DNA of 64,000 bases from Desulfosudis oleivorans (GTDB taxonomy: Bacteria; Desulfobacterota; Desulfobacteria; Desulfobacterales; SURF-7). Below, one piece after another: positions 45,746 to 54,977 of the stretch. The position numbers and the translations under genes were made by a program. Within the stretch, counting starts at the first letter, position 1, and each line of letters opens with the position of its first letter. The DNA is taken from contig DYJC01000009.1 of assembly GCA_020723305.1 (NCBI GenBank), positions 62,001 through 126,000 on the forward strand. The letters run 5' to 3'. The notes beneath the pieces were generated by a model. That model ran no database searches. It saw only the letters and a list, made by a program, of their open reading frames with translations, and had not been told where the DNA came from.

Positions 45746-46543
45746 ATGAAAAAAGAAGTGGAAGTGTTTGGTGTAACCTATGACCGATATGTATTGCTCC
45801 AGCTTCACAAACAATTTGCAGTTGATCTTGATATAAAAACGGTTGTTGAGATGCCGAGTCATGGAGCAAAGGCCGCTGGCTCGCTCTATTCCATAGGATT
45901 CGGACTTGCAGGATGCCGGGTCATGCTTGTCAATCATGAACCGGAGATGATGGCAGGATGGGAGGAATTGGGAATCCGTAATCTTGTTGAAACAATTTCA
46001 GATGCGGATATTTACCAGACCGGATTCCAGGATGAACAGTTTGATCTGGCCTGGAATTTTGTTACTTGGACCGAGCTGAACAATCCAGCCCAGTATTTAA
46101 AGGAGATGAAACGGATTTCAAATCGCTATGTATTGCTTGTTACCTGTAATAACTTTCAGCCGGGTTATCCCTGGCACCGTATCCTGCATCGTATTTATGG
46201 CTTTCCATGGACACATGGCAATGTGGAGTACAACCATATTACAAAAGTAAAAAAAATGTTTCAGCAGACCGGGCTGAAAACCCTTGAATACGGTGCCATT
46301 GATACACCAGGATGGCCCGACCCGAGCGGCCCAAGGGATGTCAGACTTCACCGAAGATACAGCACAGGTAGTGCTTGCACTTCTCCTAAAAAGCCCGATT
46401 GGGAAGTCCCCATTATCCGATATGCCAAAACAAACCGATTTCCAGGCTGGATGAAAAAATTGGGCAAGTGGGATATGACTTTCCGGAAAGGATTGTTTAA
46501 ACTTCCCATGAGTCATCTTTTCTATGTTTTAGGGGAAAAATAA
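45746..46543 (+). CDS. Class I SAM-dependent methyltransferase
   Basis: 265 residues. A divergent class I methyltransferase: VVEMPSHGAKAAGSLYSIG in motif I position, VMLVNHEPEMMAGW as motif II and FDLAWNFVTWTELNNPAQYL as motif IV. Residues 150-265 include a conserved-looking GFPWTHGNVEYNHITKVKKM. It is the last gene of the plus-strand unit begun at 40596, and converges with the inositol-phosphate synthase gene with one base between the stops. The substrate is unknown. Confidence 0.82.
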   Translation: MKKEVEVFGVTYDRYVLLQLHKQFAVDLDIKTVVEMPSHGAKAAGSLYSIGFGLAGCRVMLVNHEPEMMAGWEELGIRNLVETISDADIYQTGFQDEQFDLAWNFVTWTELNNPAQYLKEMKRISNRYVLLVTCNNFQPGYPWHRILHRIYGFPWTHGNVEYNHITKVKKMFQQTGLKTLEYGAIDTPGWPDPSGPRDVRLHRRYSTGSACTSPKKPDWEVPIIRYAKTNRFPGWMKKLGKWDMTFRKGLFKLPMSHLFYVLGEK

Positions 46544-46544
46544 A

Positions 46545-47870
46545 TCAAACAAACAGATCATCATAGTACTCCAGTCCCAGATGCGTAATTAAATCTTCTC
46601 CCATCAGATATCGCAATGTATTTTTCAATTTTGTGTGCTGGATGAACAGATCATGCTCAGGATACAGTTCTTTGGCAACCATTGGGCTTTTATAATAAAA
46701 GGACAGCCACTCCTGAATGCCTGACATTCCAGACCGCTTTGCCAGATCCATAAAAAGCGCCACATCGAGTACAATTGGTGCCGCAAGTATGCTGTCCCGG
46801 CATAAAAAATCAACTTTTATCTGCATGGGATAATCCAGCCATCCAAAAATATCAATATTATCCCATCCTTCTTTGTTGTCGCCTCTTGGTGGGTAGTAGT
46901 TGATTCTGACTTTATGATAAAAATTATCATATAGATCCGGATAAACCTTAGGCTGAAGAATATACTCCAGAACACCAAGCTTGCTGACTTCTTTTGACTT
47001 GAATGACATGGGGTCGTCCAGTACTTCCCCATCCCGATTTCCAAGAATGTTGGTGGAAAACCAACCGGACAACCCCAGCAGTCTAGCTTTCAAACCTGGT
47101 GCCAGAATGGTTTTCATTAATGTTTGACCGGTCTTGAAATCTTTTCCGCTTATTGGAATTCTATTTTTCCTTGCAAGTTCCTGTATGGCAGGAATATCCA
47201 CTGTAAGATTCGGTGCTCCGTTTGCATAGGGAACATTTTCCTTGAGAGCAGCATATGCGTAGATCATGCTTGGTGCAATGGCAGGATTGTTTTCCGTAAG
47301 TCCTTTCTCAAATTGAGCAAGGGATTCATGAACATCGCTGGATTCAATATATGCTTCCGTACTTCCACACCAAACCATGACAGCACGATCCAGGTTGTTT
47401 GCTTTCTTAAATTTTTGGATATCCTCACGAAGCTGCTCCGCAAGGTCCATTTTGGTATTTCCTTTTTTGATATAGGTTCCGTTCAGTCTTTTAACGTATT
47501 CCGGGTCAAACACTGCCGACATCGGCTTGATTCCTTCCAGATCCTTACGAATCCGGTCAAGTAGATCTTTTTGGAGAACCCCGGCATGAACCGCTGCTTC
47601 ATACATGTTATCACTGAAAATATCCCAGCCGCCAAATACCAGATCCTTTAAATTCGTAAGAGGAACAAAATCTTTGATCATCGGCACTCTTTTTTCCGTG
47701 CGTTTTCCCAGTCGAATCGTACCCATCTGAGTCAGAGAACCGATTGGTCTCCCAATCCCATTATTAACCGCCAGAACACCGGCAGCAAAAGTTGTTGCAA
47801 CCGCTCCCATTCCGGGTGTCAGTATACCAAGTTTTCCTACCGCTGGTTTGATATCTCTTTTCATTTTCAT
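46545..47870 (-). CDS. Myo-inositol-1-phosphate synthase
   Basis: 441 residues. It converts glucose 6-phosphate to L-myo-inositol 1-phosphate with NAD. Signatures: GILTPGMGAVATTFAAGVLA (dinucleotide binding), MVWCGSTEAYIE, IPISGKDFKTGQTLMKTILAPGLKAR (the family's catalytic lysine block) and GWFSTNILGNRDGEVL. The C-terminal half (DFLCRDSILAAPIVLDVALF) completes the fold. GAGGGATC precedes the ATG. It lies close to a cytidylyltransferase and a CDP-alcohol phosphotransferase that together could carry inositol into a phosphodiester lipid or solute. MIPS is uncommon in Gram-negative bacteria. Confidence 0.93.
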   Translation of the reverse strand: MKMKRDIKPAVGKLGILTPGMGAVATTFAAGVLAVNNGIGRPIGSLTQMGTIRLGKRTEKRVPMIKDFVPLTNLKDLVFGGWDIFSDNMYEAAVHAGVLQKDLLDRIRKDLEGIKPMSAVFDPEYVKRLNGTYIKKGNTKMDLAEQLREDIQKFKKANNLDRAVMVWCGSTEAYIESSDVHESLAQFEKGLTENNPAIAPSMIYAYAALKENVPYANGAPNLTVDIPAIQELARKNRIPISGKDFKTGQTLMKTILAPGLKARLLGLSGWFSTNILGNRDGEVLDDPMSFKSKEVSKLGVLEYILQPKVYPDLYDNFYHKVRINYYPPRGDNKEGWDNIDIFGWLDYPMQIKVDFLCRDSILAAPIVLDVALFMDLAKRSGMSGIQEWLSFYYKSPMVAKELYPEHDLFIQHTKLKNTLRYLMGEDLITHLGLEYYDDLFV

Positions 47871-47892
47871 ACATGATCCCTCAAGATTTTTT

Positions 47893-48609
47893 TTATTCTA
47901 CCTTGGAAATGTCTTTCTTTAATTTTGATACAATGACAAATTGTATTGAATGGTATTTATCATATAAAGTACCGAACGGCAATAAATGTCCAAAACCTTT
48001 AATTTTTACTATTTTGTAATTGTAATATTCCAATAATTCTTTCAGTGCTCTTATTGTTGGAACTTTAAAATGCCTCATGTAAGGATCATCAATTACTTTT
48101 TTATGATGAATTGAAAACGGATTACCCACCCTGATATTCTCTGAGTAGTGATCAGAAAAGGGGTGTAAGGTAAAAATTAATGCAATTATGTTATGCCATG
48201 CAGAAAGATTTTCTGATCCTATAATAATGGTACAATCTTTTTTCCCCACTCTCTTGATTTCCTTTAGTAGTGAATCAGGTCTTGATAAATGCTCAATAAG
48301 CTGATCAGAAATGATACAATCAAAAAGATTATCAGAAAATGGGATACATTCATTTAAGTCAGAAAAACTATATGTAAAATTTAATTTTTTAAATACTGGG
48401 GGATGTTTGTCTACAAGATAATAATTCAATTTGTTATCAGTATATTCAACAATACTTTTTACAAACGAATCTCTTGCACCCAATATGAGTATATTTTCCT
48501 GTGACTCTATATTTTCCAATACGAAATTCGTTCTATGTCTATACATTGCGCTATATGATTTCTTAATGTGCTTATACATTGTATGAACGATAGAAATGAT
48601 ACTACGCAT
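47893..48609 (-). CDS. Class I SAM-dependent methyltransferase
   Basis: 238 residues, Methyltransf_11-like. Motif I is degenerate (ILILGARDSFVKSIVEY), motif II is YYLVDKHP, and motif IV is FDCIISDQLIEHLSRPDSLL, followed by CTIIIGSENLSAWHNII. It is clearly more AT-rich than the inositol-phosphate synthase gene downstream, which starts 22 bases after its stop. It probably methylates a saccharide or lipid-linked intermediate; that is inferred from the neighbouring envelope genes. Confidence 0.85.
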   Translation of the reverse strand: MRSIISIVHTMYKHIKKSYSAMYRHRTNFVLENIESQENILILGARDSFVKSIVEYTDNKLNYYLVDKHPPVFKKLNFTYSFSDLNECIPFSDNLFDCIISDQLIEHLSRPDSLLKEIKRVGKKDCTIIIGSENLSAWHNIIALIFTLHPFSDHYSENIRVGNPFSIHHKKVIDDPYMRHFKVPTIRALKELLEYYNYKIVKIKGFGHLLPFGTLYDKYHSIQFVIVSKLKKDISKVE

Positions 48610-48766
48610 AACATCTATCTTTCAGAACAGATTCCATCTGCTGCACCTGGACATGATAAGAGCCACATAGACCCAAATACTCCTTTTTTCCGCTTAACTT
48701 TGCCTGCCTTCCGAGACATCGCACATTTGAAAGTGCATCAGTAAAAATATGTATCACAATTCTCAT
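48602..48766 (-). CDS. Possible small protein or fragment, 54 residues
   Basis: An ATG at 48766 after TAAGG opens 54 codons (beginning MRIVIHIFTDALSNV and ending SVLKDRCYA) to a TAG that overlaps the start of the methyltransferase gene by eight bases. The start resembles the first strand of a GT-B glycosyltransferase, so it could be the stump of a deleted gene. It may equally be chance or a short leader. No family is recognised. Confidence 0.3.
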   Translation of the reverse strand: MRIVIHIFTDALSNVRCLGRQAKLSGKKEYLGLCGSYHVQVQQMESVLKDRCYA

Positions 48767-48929
48767 TGCCTTATATAACTTTTAAAAATCTGTTGATAAA
48801 TAAATGAAAATTCAATAAAAGAATCCATCTTTGAAGAAATAACTTCATTCGATATCATAAATCGATATAAGAATTGAATGCCTCTAAATGCCTAGTTTTT
48901 ATATTGAGGCTTTTAAAAAGGAAAAGGAA

Positions 48930-49592
48930 ATGACATGGACTGAGCTTAGAAAAAAATGCCAACGGGAGAGTGATTATATCATCACATTGCTATTTACCAA
49001 TGAGGTATCTCTTATCACTACCTGGGTATTGTTACGGACCTCGGTAACACCGAATCAAGTGACCATTGTTTCCATTTTGTGTGCTTTGTCATGTGGGATT
49101 TTCTATGCATCTGGAATGTTTCTCTGGGGGTCCTTTTTCTTATTTATCTCACACATGTTAGACTGCGCTGATGGAAACCTTGCGAGAGCAAAGGGAATAT
49201 TCAGTCCATTTGGACGATGGATAGATTTCATCGGCAACAGAACAGGCGAAGTATTTATTTTTTTGGGTGTGACTTTTTATTTTTACTGGACGAAAGAACA
49301 GACTTTATGGATAATTCTAACATTGATAGGATCAATATTTCTCCTTCTTTATTATTATGTTGTCGATATTGCGCTTTCACTGAAAATTGTAAAACCCAAA
49401 CAAAGAATTACTTCTGTTTCACTTAAAGGTGTTCATGTGAAATGGGGCATCATGGAACCTGTTTTATACGGATTTATCTTTTTTTCATCTTTTGGATGGG
49501 TCAAAATTCAGATTTTACTTATTCTATTTCTTGCCATTAGCGGGCTGGTATACCAGGCATATAAAACTTATTTTCATTTTAAATCCACTTGA
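48930..49592 (+). CDS. CDP-alcohol phosphatidyltransferase-family protein
   Basis: 220 residues from the ATG at 48930, preferred over 48888 because AAGGAAAAGG stands immediately before it. It has about six hydrophobic segments. The family motif is D78-xx-D81-G82-xx-A85-R86-x8-G95-xxx-D99-xxx-N103: the last position, normally the catalytic Asp, is Asn in this reading. Such enzymes exchange CMP on a CDP-activated donor (CDP-diacylglycerol or CDP-inositol) for an alcohol. The next-door inositol-phosphate synthase and the inositol-phosphate-cytidylyltransferase-like gene suggest a CDP-inositol or inositol acceptor. It is the only plus-strand gene in this stretch. Confidence 0.85.
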   Translation: MTWTELRKKCQRESDYIITLLFTNEVSLITTWVLLRTSVTPNQVTIVSILCALSCGIFYASGMFLWGSFFLFISHMLDCADGNLARAKGIFSPFGRWIDFIGNRTGEVFIFLGVTFYFYWTKEQTLWIILTLIGSIFLLLYYYVVDIALSLKIVKPKQRITSVSLKGVHVKWGIMEPVLYGFIFFSSFGWVKIQILLILFLAISGLVYQAYKTYFHFKST

Positions 49593-49600
49593 TAATGGAA

Positions 49601-50575
49601 CTATCCTTTCTCCGCAAAAACAACAATTATGGAAGATCTTTTCAGAACGGAAAATAGCAAGGAAAATGGAATTGAAATGAAAAGAAATAGCGTTCTTATA
49701 AAGGGAATGCCTTTTTTATTAAATACGGAAGTAAAACAATTCTCAAGGCTGCTTGCCATGTCCGTTGGCCTGATTGTATAAATGACCTTTTTACACCTGA
49801 AACCGGAAATCGCTAATGCTTTTCGTATTGAATCCGATGTAAAATGATATAGGTGCAAAGGAATTTCATACCCATTCCAGTATTTCCGGAATATTCTCCG
49901 ATCAAGAGAATCGTAATTGGGTATCCCGATCAAAAACAGTCCATCATCTTTCAGCATTTTCAGAGCTTTTTGTAAGACTTCCTTTGGATCGGAAAAATGC
50001 TCCAGAACATGCCACATGGTTATTACATCAAAAAATCGCTCTGGATACTCCGCTTGCTCAAAGCGAATACAATTTACAGAAAGCCCGGAATCTTGAGCAA
50101 ATACTGCCGCTTTTTCAACCGGTTCAACTCCATATACTGTCCATCCGATATCCTGAAGTTGTTTTAAATAATTTCCTATCCCACAACCTATATCCAATAA
50201 TATCCCGTTACCCTTGAAAAAAGGAACAGATCTATATGCGGTTTTATTATAAAGCAAGGAGAAGAATCGCTTTATACAACCCATAAAAAGTCGGCTCTTC
50301 CTGCCTGTTTTTCCAAAAACAATTGCCCGAAAAGCTTTCATTATGGTTTGACGAACATGAAATGTCCGGTAGATATTTGGATCATGTGGTTTATAGTTTT
50401 CAGGGTAATATGTGAATATAAAATCCGTACCGGCTTGGGTATCAGTACATACAACTCCGCATCCAGAACATCTCATCAGATCGAAACGCTCTCCATGTGA
50501 ATATTTAATCCCCTCAATCAATCCAGCTTTTCTGATATTCCGGTCTCCACAGATTGGACACTGTTCTCTTCCCAT
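49601..50575 (-). CDS. Class I SAM-dependent methyltransferase with N-terminal zinc-binding module
   Basis: 324 residues. N-terminal CPICGDRN and CSGCGVVC form a zinc knuckle. The methyltransferase domain has LLDIGCGIGNYLKQL (motif I), YGVEPVEKAAVFA (motif II) and ITMWHVLEHFSDPKEVL (motif IV). The C-terminal 60 residues are hydrophobic (FIRTLFLFISIPFSLLF) and may anchor it at the membrane. This domain order is common in saccharide biosynthesis loci. The ATG shares a base with the TAA of the upstream cytidylyltransferase-like gene (TAATG), so the two are coupled. It ends nine bases from the convergent CDP-alcohol gene. Confidence 0.9.
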   Translation of the reverse strand: MGREQCPICGDRNIRKAGLIEGIKYSHGERFDLMRCSGCGVVCTDTQAGTDFIFTYYPENYKPHDPNIYRTFHVRQTIMKAFRAIVFGKTGRKSRLFMGCIKRFFSLLYNKTAYRSVPFFKGNGILLDIGCGIGNYLKQLQDIGWTVYGVEPVEKAAVFAQDSGLSVNCIRFEQAEYPERFFDVITMWHVLEHFSDPKEVLQKALKMLKDDGLFLIGIPNYDSLDRRIFRKYWNGYEIPLHLYHFTSDSIRKALAISGFRCKKVIYTIRPTDMASSLENCFTSVFNKKGIPFIRTLFLFISIPFSLLFSVLKRSSIIVVFAEKG

Positions 50576-51318
50576 TAACGAATCTTTCTGTTATGCGTTC
50601 TTGCGCAAAGAAGTTTTTCTGCATGACTCAACATTTCCGGCGTATCGACATCCTGCCAATAACAACCTCCGATATCAATTGCCCTCATCTTCCCAGCATC
50701 TGCGAGAACCTGCACTCCCTCTGAAAGGGAGGCATCACCTTTTTCCTGATATACCCGTTCAATAGCATCCATTAAGCTATCTGTGCCAATAAATACGCCG
50801 GTATCAATGCAGTTATAATCTGTTATTTTTTTCCCAATGAATTTGATGGCCTGATTTTCTGCAAATACTTTTGTAGCGTCCTCCATGTCGAAAATTGTAT
50901 CCAGTTTGTAATCAACACATAAAGTTGCTCCATCCTTCTGAGAAATATGAGTGTTTACAAGCTTCATGATTCCTTCATCCAGTATATGATCCGCCATAGT
51001 TAAAAGAAAATCTTCTTTCACATAAGGCCTTGCGCAAAGAACCGAAATTCCGTTGCTGAGATGAAATTTTGAATTTTCCACAAATTGAAGATGCACCCTT
51101 CCAGAATATTTTGATACAATATCATTTTTAATCTCTTTCGCCAGCCATCCCAGAACAATAACAATGGTTTCACAGCCCGCGATTTCATGGCTATGAATCG
51201 TCCGCAATAAAAGACCGATGTTATCAACTGGGATAAGTGGTTTTATGCCTGATTTCTTTAATCGGGCACCAATCCCGGCAGCGAGTATAATACCAATTCT
51301 TTTTGGGCGATCATTCAT
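50575..51318 (-). CDS. Nucleotidyltransferase resembling inositol-1-phosphate cytidylyltransferase
   Basis: 247 residues, GT-A-type sugar nucleotidyltransferase. The nucleotide-binding start is GIILAAGIGARLKKSG. Mid-protein, SNGISVLCARPYVKEDFLL then TMADHILDEGIMKLV, and later YNCIDTGVFIGTDSLMDAI and YWQDVDTPEMLSHAEKLL, follow the order recalled from the cytidylyltransferase half of archaeal IPCT/DIPPS. Those enzymes make CDP-inositol from CTP and inositol 1-phosphate. This is recollection, not alignment; a choline- or sugar-phosphate cytidylyltransferase remains possible. In the neighbourhood, inositol-phosphate synthase would supply the substrate and the CDP-alcohol phosphotransferase would use the product. 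AGGAAAGAAG precedes the ATG. Confidence 0.8.
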   Translation of the reverse strand: MNDRPKRIGIILAAGIGARLKKSGIKPLIPVDNIGLLLRTIHSHEIAGCETIVIVLGWLAKEIKNDIVSKYSGRVHLQFVENSKFHLSNGISVLCARPYVKEDFLLTMADHILDEGIMKLVNTHISQKDGATLCVDYKLDTIFDMEDATKVFAENQAIKFIGKKITDYNCIDTGVFIGTDSLMDAIERVYQEKGDASLSEGVQVLADAGKMRAIDIGGCYWQDVDTPEMLSHAEKLLCARTHNRKIR

Positions 51319-51362
51319 AAAAACTTCTTTCCTATAATTTTTTTTACTGAATTACCATAATT

Positions 51363-52607
51363 TCAGAGTTGCGTAATTAGGTTCCAAATTTCTTCACAGC
51401 CATTCCCGACATCTGATGTAAAAGCCAGGTTTTTAATCTTTCTTCTTTGTTCGAAAAATGTATCCTTTTCAAAAAACAGAGTCTCAATTATTTCCTTTTC
51501 AAGCATCTCTTGATATCGGCATTTGGGGCCAGGAGTAAATGAATTATAATCAAATCGCAACTCTTTATCTGAAGTGATATATTTCTCAAAATCATATGGA
51601 AAAAAAATAATCGGTTTATTTAGGAAAAGATAATCAAAATAGATCGACGAATAATCAGTAATCAATAAATCTGTAATACTCAGAAGAGGATAAACATCTT
51701 TTGTGTTATCATAATAAATAATGTTTGAATAGTCTTTGATGGTATATAAAGATTTTGGGAATGGATGAGATTTAATTACAAATATAACATTTTTTTCTTT
51801 CCCGAATTCATCCCATCGATCAAAAAAATTCGCCTGTTTCTCAAATAAGTCATTCCCGGTTTCACGGAAAGTAGGCGCATATAAAACGATTTTATTTCCT
51901 GTCTGTTTCAATTTTTTGACTGAATCAATCACCTTGGAATCAGCCCACAACAACTCCAGCTCTGAAAATTCCTGCCCGTTTGTTTTTTTTTGCTTTAGAA
52001 TCTCATTCCTAGGATAACTTTTTTCTTCAATTTTTTTTGCATTAAAAGCCTGCTGAAAAGCATGTCTGGTAAAAAACGGCGATGTACTTATTACAATATC
52101 ATAAGTCGGAAAATACCCGGCCACTTTATAATACAGAGACGTTAACGCCTTCACCAAGGGAATATTTTCCCGAAGCCCCATATCCTGACATTCCAGTTGA
52201 ATCTTTTTTAAGGGGACACCATGCCACAACTGTACTCTCTTACTCCTAAACAACAAAAAATATTTGTACCGCTTCATCCATGATGGACTATCGATAACAA
52301 CGATGTTGGTCGTTAACATCATAAATATGCTACTAATGGTTGGATGATATGCACACGGTAAATTTTTAAACCTCAGTTCATTATATATTTTTTTTTTCTC
52401 CGTTATAAAATAGATATCATATCCATTTTGAATATATTTTTGAGCATGAATGTATAAATATTTTACATTGTCTAAAAAAAGACCCCCATCCCTACCGATG
52501 AATGCAATCCGTTTTTTTTTCTTTGGAATTGTATATGACAACGGCACTAAAAATATCCACCCAAAAAAAAACATCAAAATTTTACTAAAAAGGTTTTTTA
52601 AATCCAT
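51363..52607 (-). CDS. CDP-glycerol glycerophosphotransferase-family protein (TagB/TagF-like)
   Basis: 414 residues. An N-terminal hydrophobic helix ([16 protein letters not shown]) suggests membrane association. The Glyphos_transf domain follows: [13 protein letters not shown] with the catalytic His, [17 protein letters not shown] segment, FVIKSHPFP with the second His, and [20 protein letters not shown] with the CDP-binding Asp/Ser. It adds glycerol phosphate from CDP-glycerol onto a glycan or polymer. The CDP-glycerol-forming TagD-like gene lies 26 bases upstream in the same direction. In Gram-negative bacteria such pairs make glycerol-phosphate-containing capsules or O-antigens. Confidence 0.9.
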   Translation of the reverse strand: MDLKNLFSKILMFFFGWIFLVPLSYTIPKKKKRIAFIGRDGGLFLDNVKYLYIHAQKYIQNGYDIYFITEKKKIYNELRFKNLPCAYHPTISSIFMMLTTNIVVIDSPSWMKRYKYFLLFRSKRVQLWHGVPLKKIQLECQDMGLRENIPLVKALTSLYYKVAGYFPTYDIVISTSPFFTRHAFQQAFNAKKIEEKSYPRNEILKQKKTNGQEFSELELLWADSKVIDSVKKLKQTGNKIVLYAPTFRETGNDLFEKQANFFDRWDEFGKEKNVIFVIKSHPFPKSLYTIKDYSNIIYYDNTKDVYPLLSITDLLITDYSSIYFDYLFLNKPIIFFPYDFEKYITSDKELRFDYNSFTPGPKCRYQEMLEKEIIETLFFEKDTFFEQRRKIKNLAFTSDVGNGCEEIWNLITQL

Positions 52608-52633
52608 TCTTTCTTGATTACCAAATCGGAAGT

Positions 52634-53023
52634 TTATGGTTTTCTGATTTTTTCAATAACTGCTGTAGTAGAAATAGATGGAGTGCGAGGCAGATATATA
52701 ATTTTACATATGTCATTTAAAGCATCAAACTTTCCGGTCCAATCATCACCCATTACCAATAAATTTGCCTTATAATTTTCAATGTAATATCGTTTTAGTT
52801 CAAGCGATTCTTCCGGAAAAACCGTGTCCACACATCTTAATGCGCGAATAATCTCAATACGTTCCGACAGATCATAATAAGGTTTACGTCCCTTTTTTGA
52901 ATAATTTAATTCATCCGTGGAAATACCGACTATAAGGGCAGTACCCATTTGACGAGCCCGTTCCAGTATTCGTAGATGACCAACATGAAAAACATCAAAG
53001 GTTCCAAACGTAATAACACGCAT
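52634..53023 (-). CDS. Glycerol-3-phosphate cytidylyltransferase (TagD-like)
   Basis: 129 residues, exactly the size of TagD. The nucleotidyltransferase motif is [17 protein letters not shown] (HxGH). [15 protein letters not shown] and [17 protein letters not shown] match TagD closely, the latter being the CTP-binding RTxGISTT-type motif. It makes CDP-glycerol from CTP and glycerol 3-phosphate in the cytoplasm, for use by the downstream TagB/F-like protein. GAGGAAAAA precedes the ATG. Confidence 0.93.
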   Translation of the reverse strand: MRVITFGTFDVFHVGHLRILERARQMGTALIVGISTDELNYSKKGRKPYYDLSERIEIIRALRCVDTVFPEESLELKRYYIENYKANLLVMGDDWTGKFDALNDICKIIYLPRTPSISTTAVIEKIRKP

Positions 53024-53120
53024 TTTTTCCTCAAGTAATTCTTAAAATAAAATTATGGTATTTATTACTTCAAAAATAAATATTCAACGATACCTTCATA
53101 TTCTGTTCATTTTTGGTTTT

Positions 53121-53975
53121 TCAGAACAATGAATCAAAATCAACTCGATGAAATACATCTAATTTTCCTCCTCTAGTTGCATTATATATTCGACCGCCCA
53201 ATCGATTAATTGATTCATTTGCAACTTGAAAAGCCTTTTTCTGATATTCTATTTTGGGATCTTGCCATTTTTCACCAATTTTTCTGTAATCCGGATGGAA
53301 ATGATTTGCTTCACCCGCTGAGGTTAAAATACCATTATTCATATTAGGAGGCTCATTAAAATCAAAATCAATACCAAGTAAAAATATCTCTTTTATTCCC
53401 ATGAAGCAAGCCAATTGAATACACGCATAAATAACTGTCCTCCCAGCATAAATTTTATCTATGATTTCCATCCCGAAACCAGGTGGTTCTGGATATGAAT
53501 TATAACCTTTATATCTGAAATAAATTGCATTTTTAAATGGAGTATTCCACTTTTCTATAGCCCAGGCAGATATTAATTTGGGGAAACCCGATAATTCATT
53601 TATTTCATGATAATTTTGTATCGCAACAAGTCTGTCTGTAACAACATAATAGGATGGTCGCCAATTTGTCTGATCAAAAGCCAGATATATTTTATTCACA
53701 GCAAATGAGATCTCTTGTCCCAACTTCTCCAGATCCGCAATATTCAAACTCGGACCATTACCAATGATGAAACATCGTTTGCCTTTATGAATATCTTTAA
53801 ATGACGCGAGTTGTCGCTCATTTCCCGTCAGATACAGATTCTTTTTCGCTGCTTCAAAACGGATAAAATCCCACACCTGATAATACTTTTTATAGAAATA
53901 TGGGATTATCTGATCTCTGTATCTATAAATATATAACGGATTAAAATATTTATTCAGATTCACGCTATGAACCAC
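53121..53975 (-). CDS. DUF115 / MptE-like protein, copy 1
   Basis: 284 residues from a GTG at 53975 that overlaps the upstream oxidoreductase gene; a second GTG at 53963 is possible. The DUF115 core reads CFIIGNGPSLNIADLEKL, ISFAVNKIYLAF, KEIFLLGIDFDFNEP, NHFHPDYRKIGEKWQ and GGRIYNATRGGKLDVF. Members include 6-hydroxymethylpterin pyrophosphokinase-like proteins and many uncharacterised proteins of bacterial polysaccharide clusters, where a glycan-modifying role is assumed. A paralogue sharing all these blocks lies at 61051-61848. Confidence 0.87.
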   Translation of the reverse strand: MVHSVNLNKYFNPLYIYRYRDQIIPYFYKKYYQVWDFIRFEAAKKNLYLTGNERQLASFKDIHKGKRCFIIGNGPSLNIADLEKLGQEISFAVNKIYLAFDQTNWRPSYYVVTDRLVAIQNYHEINELSGFPKLISAWAIEKWNTPFKNAIYFRYKGYNSYPEPPGFGMEIIDKIYAGRTVIYACIQLACFMGIKEIFLLGIDFDFNEPPNMNNGILTSAGEANHFHPDYRKIGEKWQDPKIEYQKKAFQVANESINRLGGRIYNATRGGKLDVFHRVDFDSLF

Positions 53976-54972
53976 TTTTTTGATATATTTTTTCTATAAG
54001 TTCCATAACTTTTAATGCATCTTCCGTATTTCCATGATGTATTTTTTTTCCCTCAATAATACAGGCATAAAACTCTTCGTTCTCCAAACGCCAAGAATCA
54101 TCTCTATCAAAAAAAATAGTTTCTTCTCGTGGTCTACCAATTGCCTGAGCCTTGTCTTCAAACTGCTTTTGAGCAAAAGTAATGCTTTCCTCACCATAGC
54201 TTCTCGTCGATGTTAGAAGACCGTTTATACAGATGTAACCGTTTTCTAAAAAAATATCCAAGGAGAATTTATGTTTCCATTGAGTCGCACTTGAATGAAC
54301 CATGGCAACCTGGCCATTTTCTGTTTTCATTAAAACAAATGCATTATCTTCCATATTTATCTTCTTCCAATAGAGATTTTCTACAAAACTTTTTACTTCT
54401 ACAAAATCACCAACAAGATAACGCATCAGGTCAAGCATATGAATTCCCTGGTCAATAAGGATTCCGCCGCCTGCAATGTCTTTGTCAGCACGCCAATTTT
54501 TTTCAAATCCTAAACCGCCGGCTTTTCCATATATACCTCTAGCACAGAGTATTTTTCCATATCGACCACTATCTATAGCTGATTTCGCCTCCATGATTGC
54601 ATAATGAAACCTATGATTAAAACCAAACTTCAAGACCTTATTAACAGCCTTACTTTCATATTGAATAATCCGATTTACATCTGAAACAGACCTTCCCGGC
54701 GGTTTTTCGCAAAAAACATGACAGTTGTTTTCAAGTGCTGTGCATACGATATCGGGAGATATATTGTTATACGTACAGACAAATACAACATCAAGATTCA
54801 GTGAAAAGACATCTTCCCACTTTGTAAAGAATAAACAATCAGAAAACTCTTCACTAAAATCTTCATAGAGATCACAAACTCCTATAACTTTGAAGCCAGG
54901 GTGAATATCAAGCTCGTGTTTGCGGATTCGCCCCATCTTTCCCATGCCAATAATAGCTGTACGTAATTCCAT
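53965..54972 (-). CDS. Gfo/Idh/MocA-family oxidoreductase
   Basis: 335 residues from the ATG at 54972, five bases after the stop of the upstream methyltransferase gene; a GTG at 54999 would overlap that gene by 22 bases and is less likely. The Rossmann motif is AIIGMGKMGRIRKHEL. The Gfo/Idh/MocA signature HVFCEKPPGRSVSDV has its Lys, and GGGILIDQGIHMLDLMRYL contains the catalytic His and Asp region. It oxidises or reduces a sugar, sugar nucleotide or cyclitol with NAD(P). Inositol dehydrogenase belongs to this family, but the envelope context favours a sugar-nucleotide substrate. Confidence 0.92.
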   Translation of the reverse strand: MELRTAIIGMGKMGRIRKHELDIHPGFKVIGVCDLYEDFSEEFSDCLFFTKWEDVFSLNLDVVFVCTYNNISPDIVCTALENNCHVFCEKPPGRSVSDVNRIIQYESKAVNKVLKFGFNHRFHYAIMEAKSAIDSGRYGKILCARGIYGKAGGLGFEKNWRADKDIAGGGILIDQGIHMLDLMRYLVGDFVEVKSFVENLYWKKINMEDNAFVLMKTENGQVAMVHSSATQWKHKFSLDIFLENGYICINGLLTSTRSYGEESITFAQKQFEDKAQAIGRPREETIFFDRDDSWRLENEEFYACIIEGKKIHHGNTEDALKVMELIEKIYQKSGS

Positions 54973-54977
54973 ATCCT

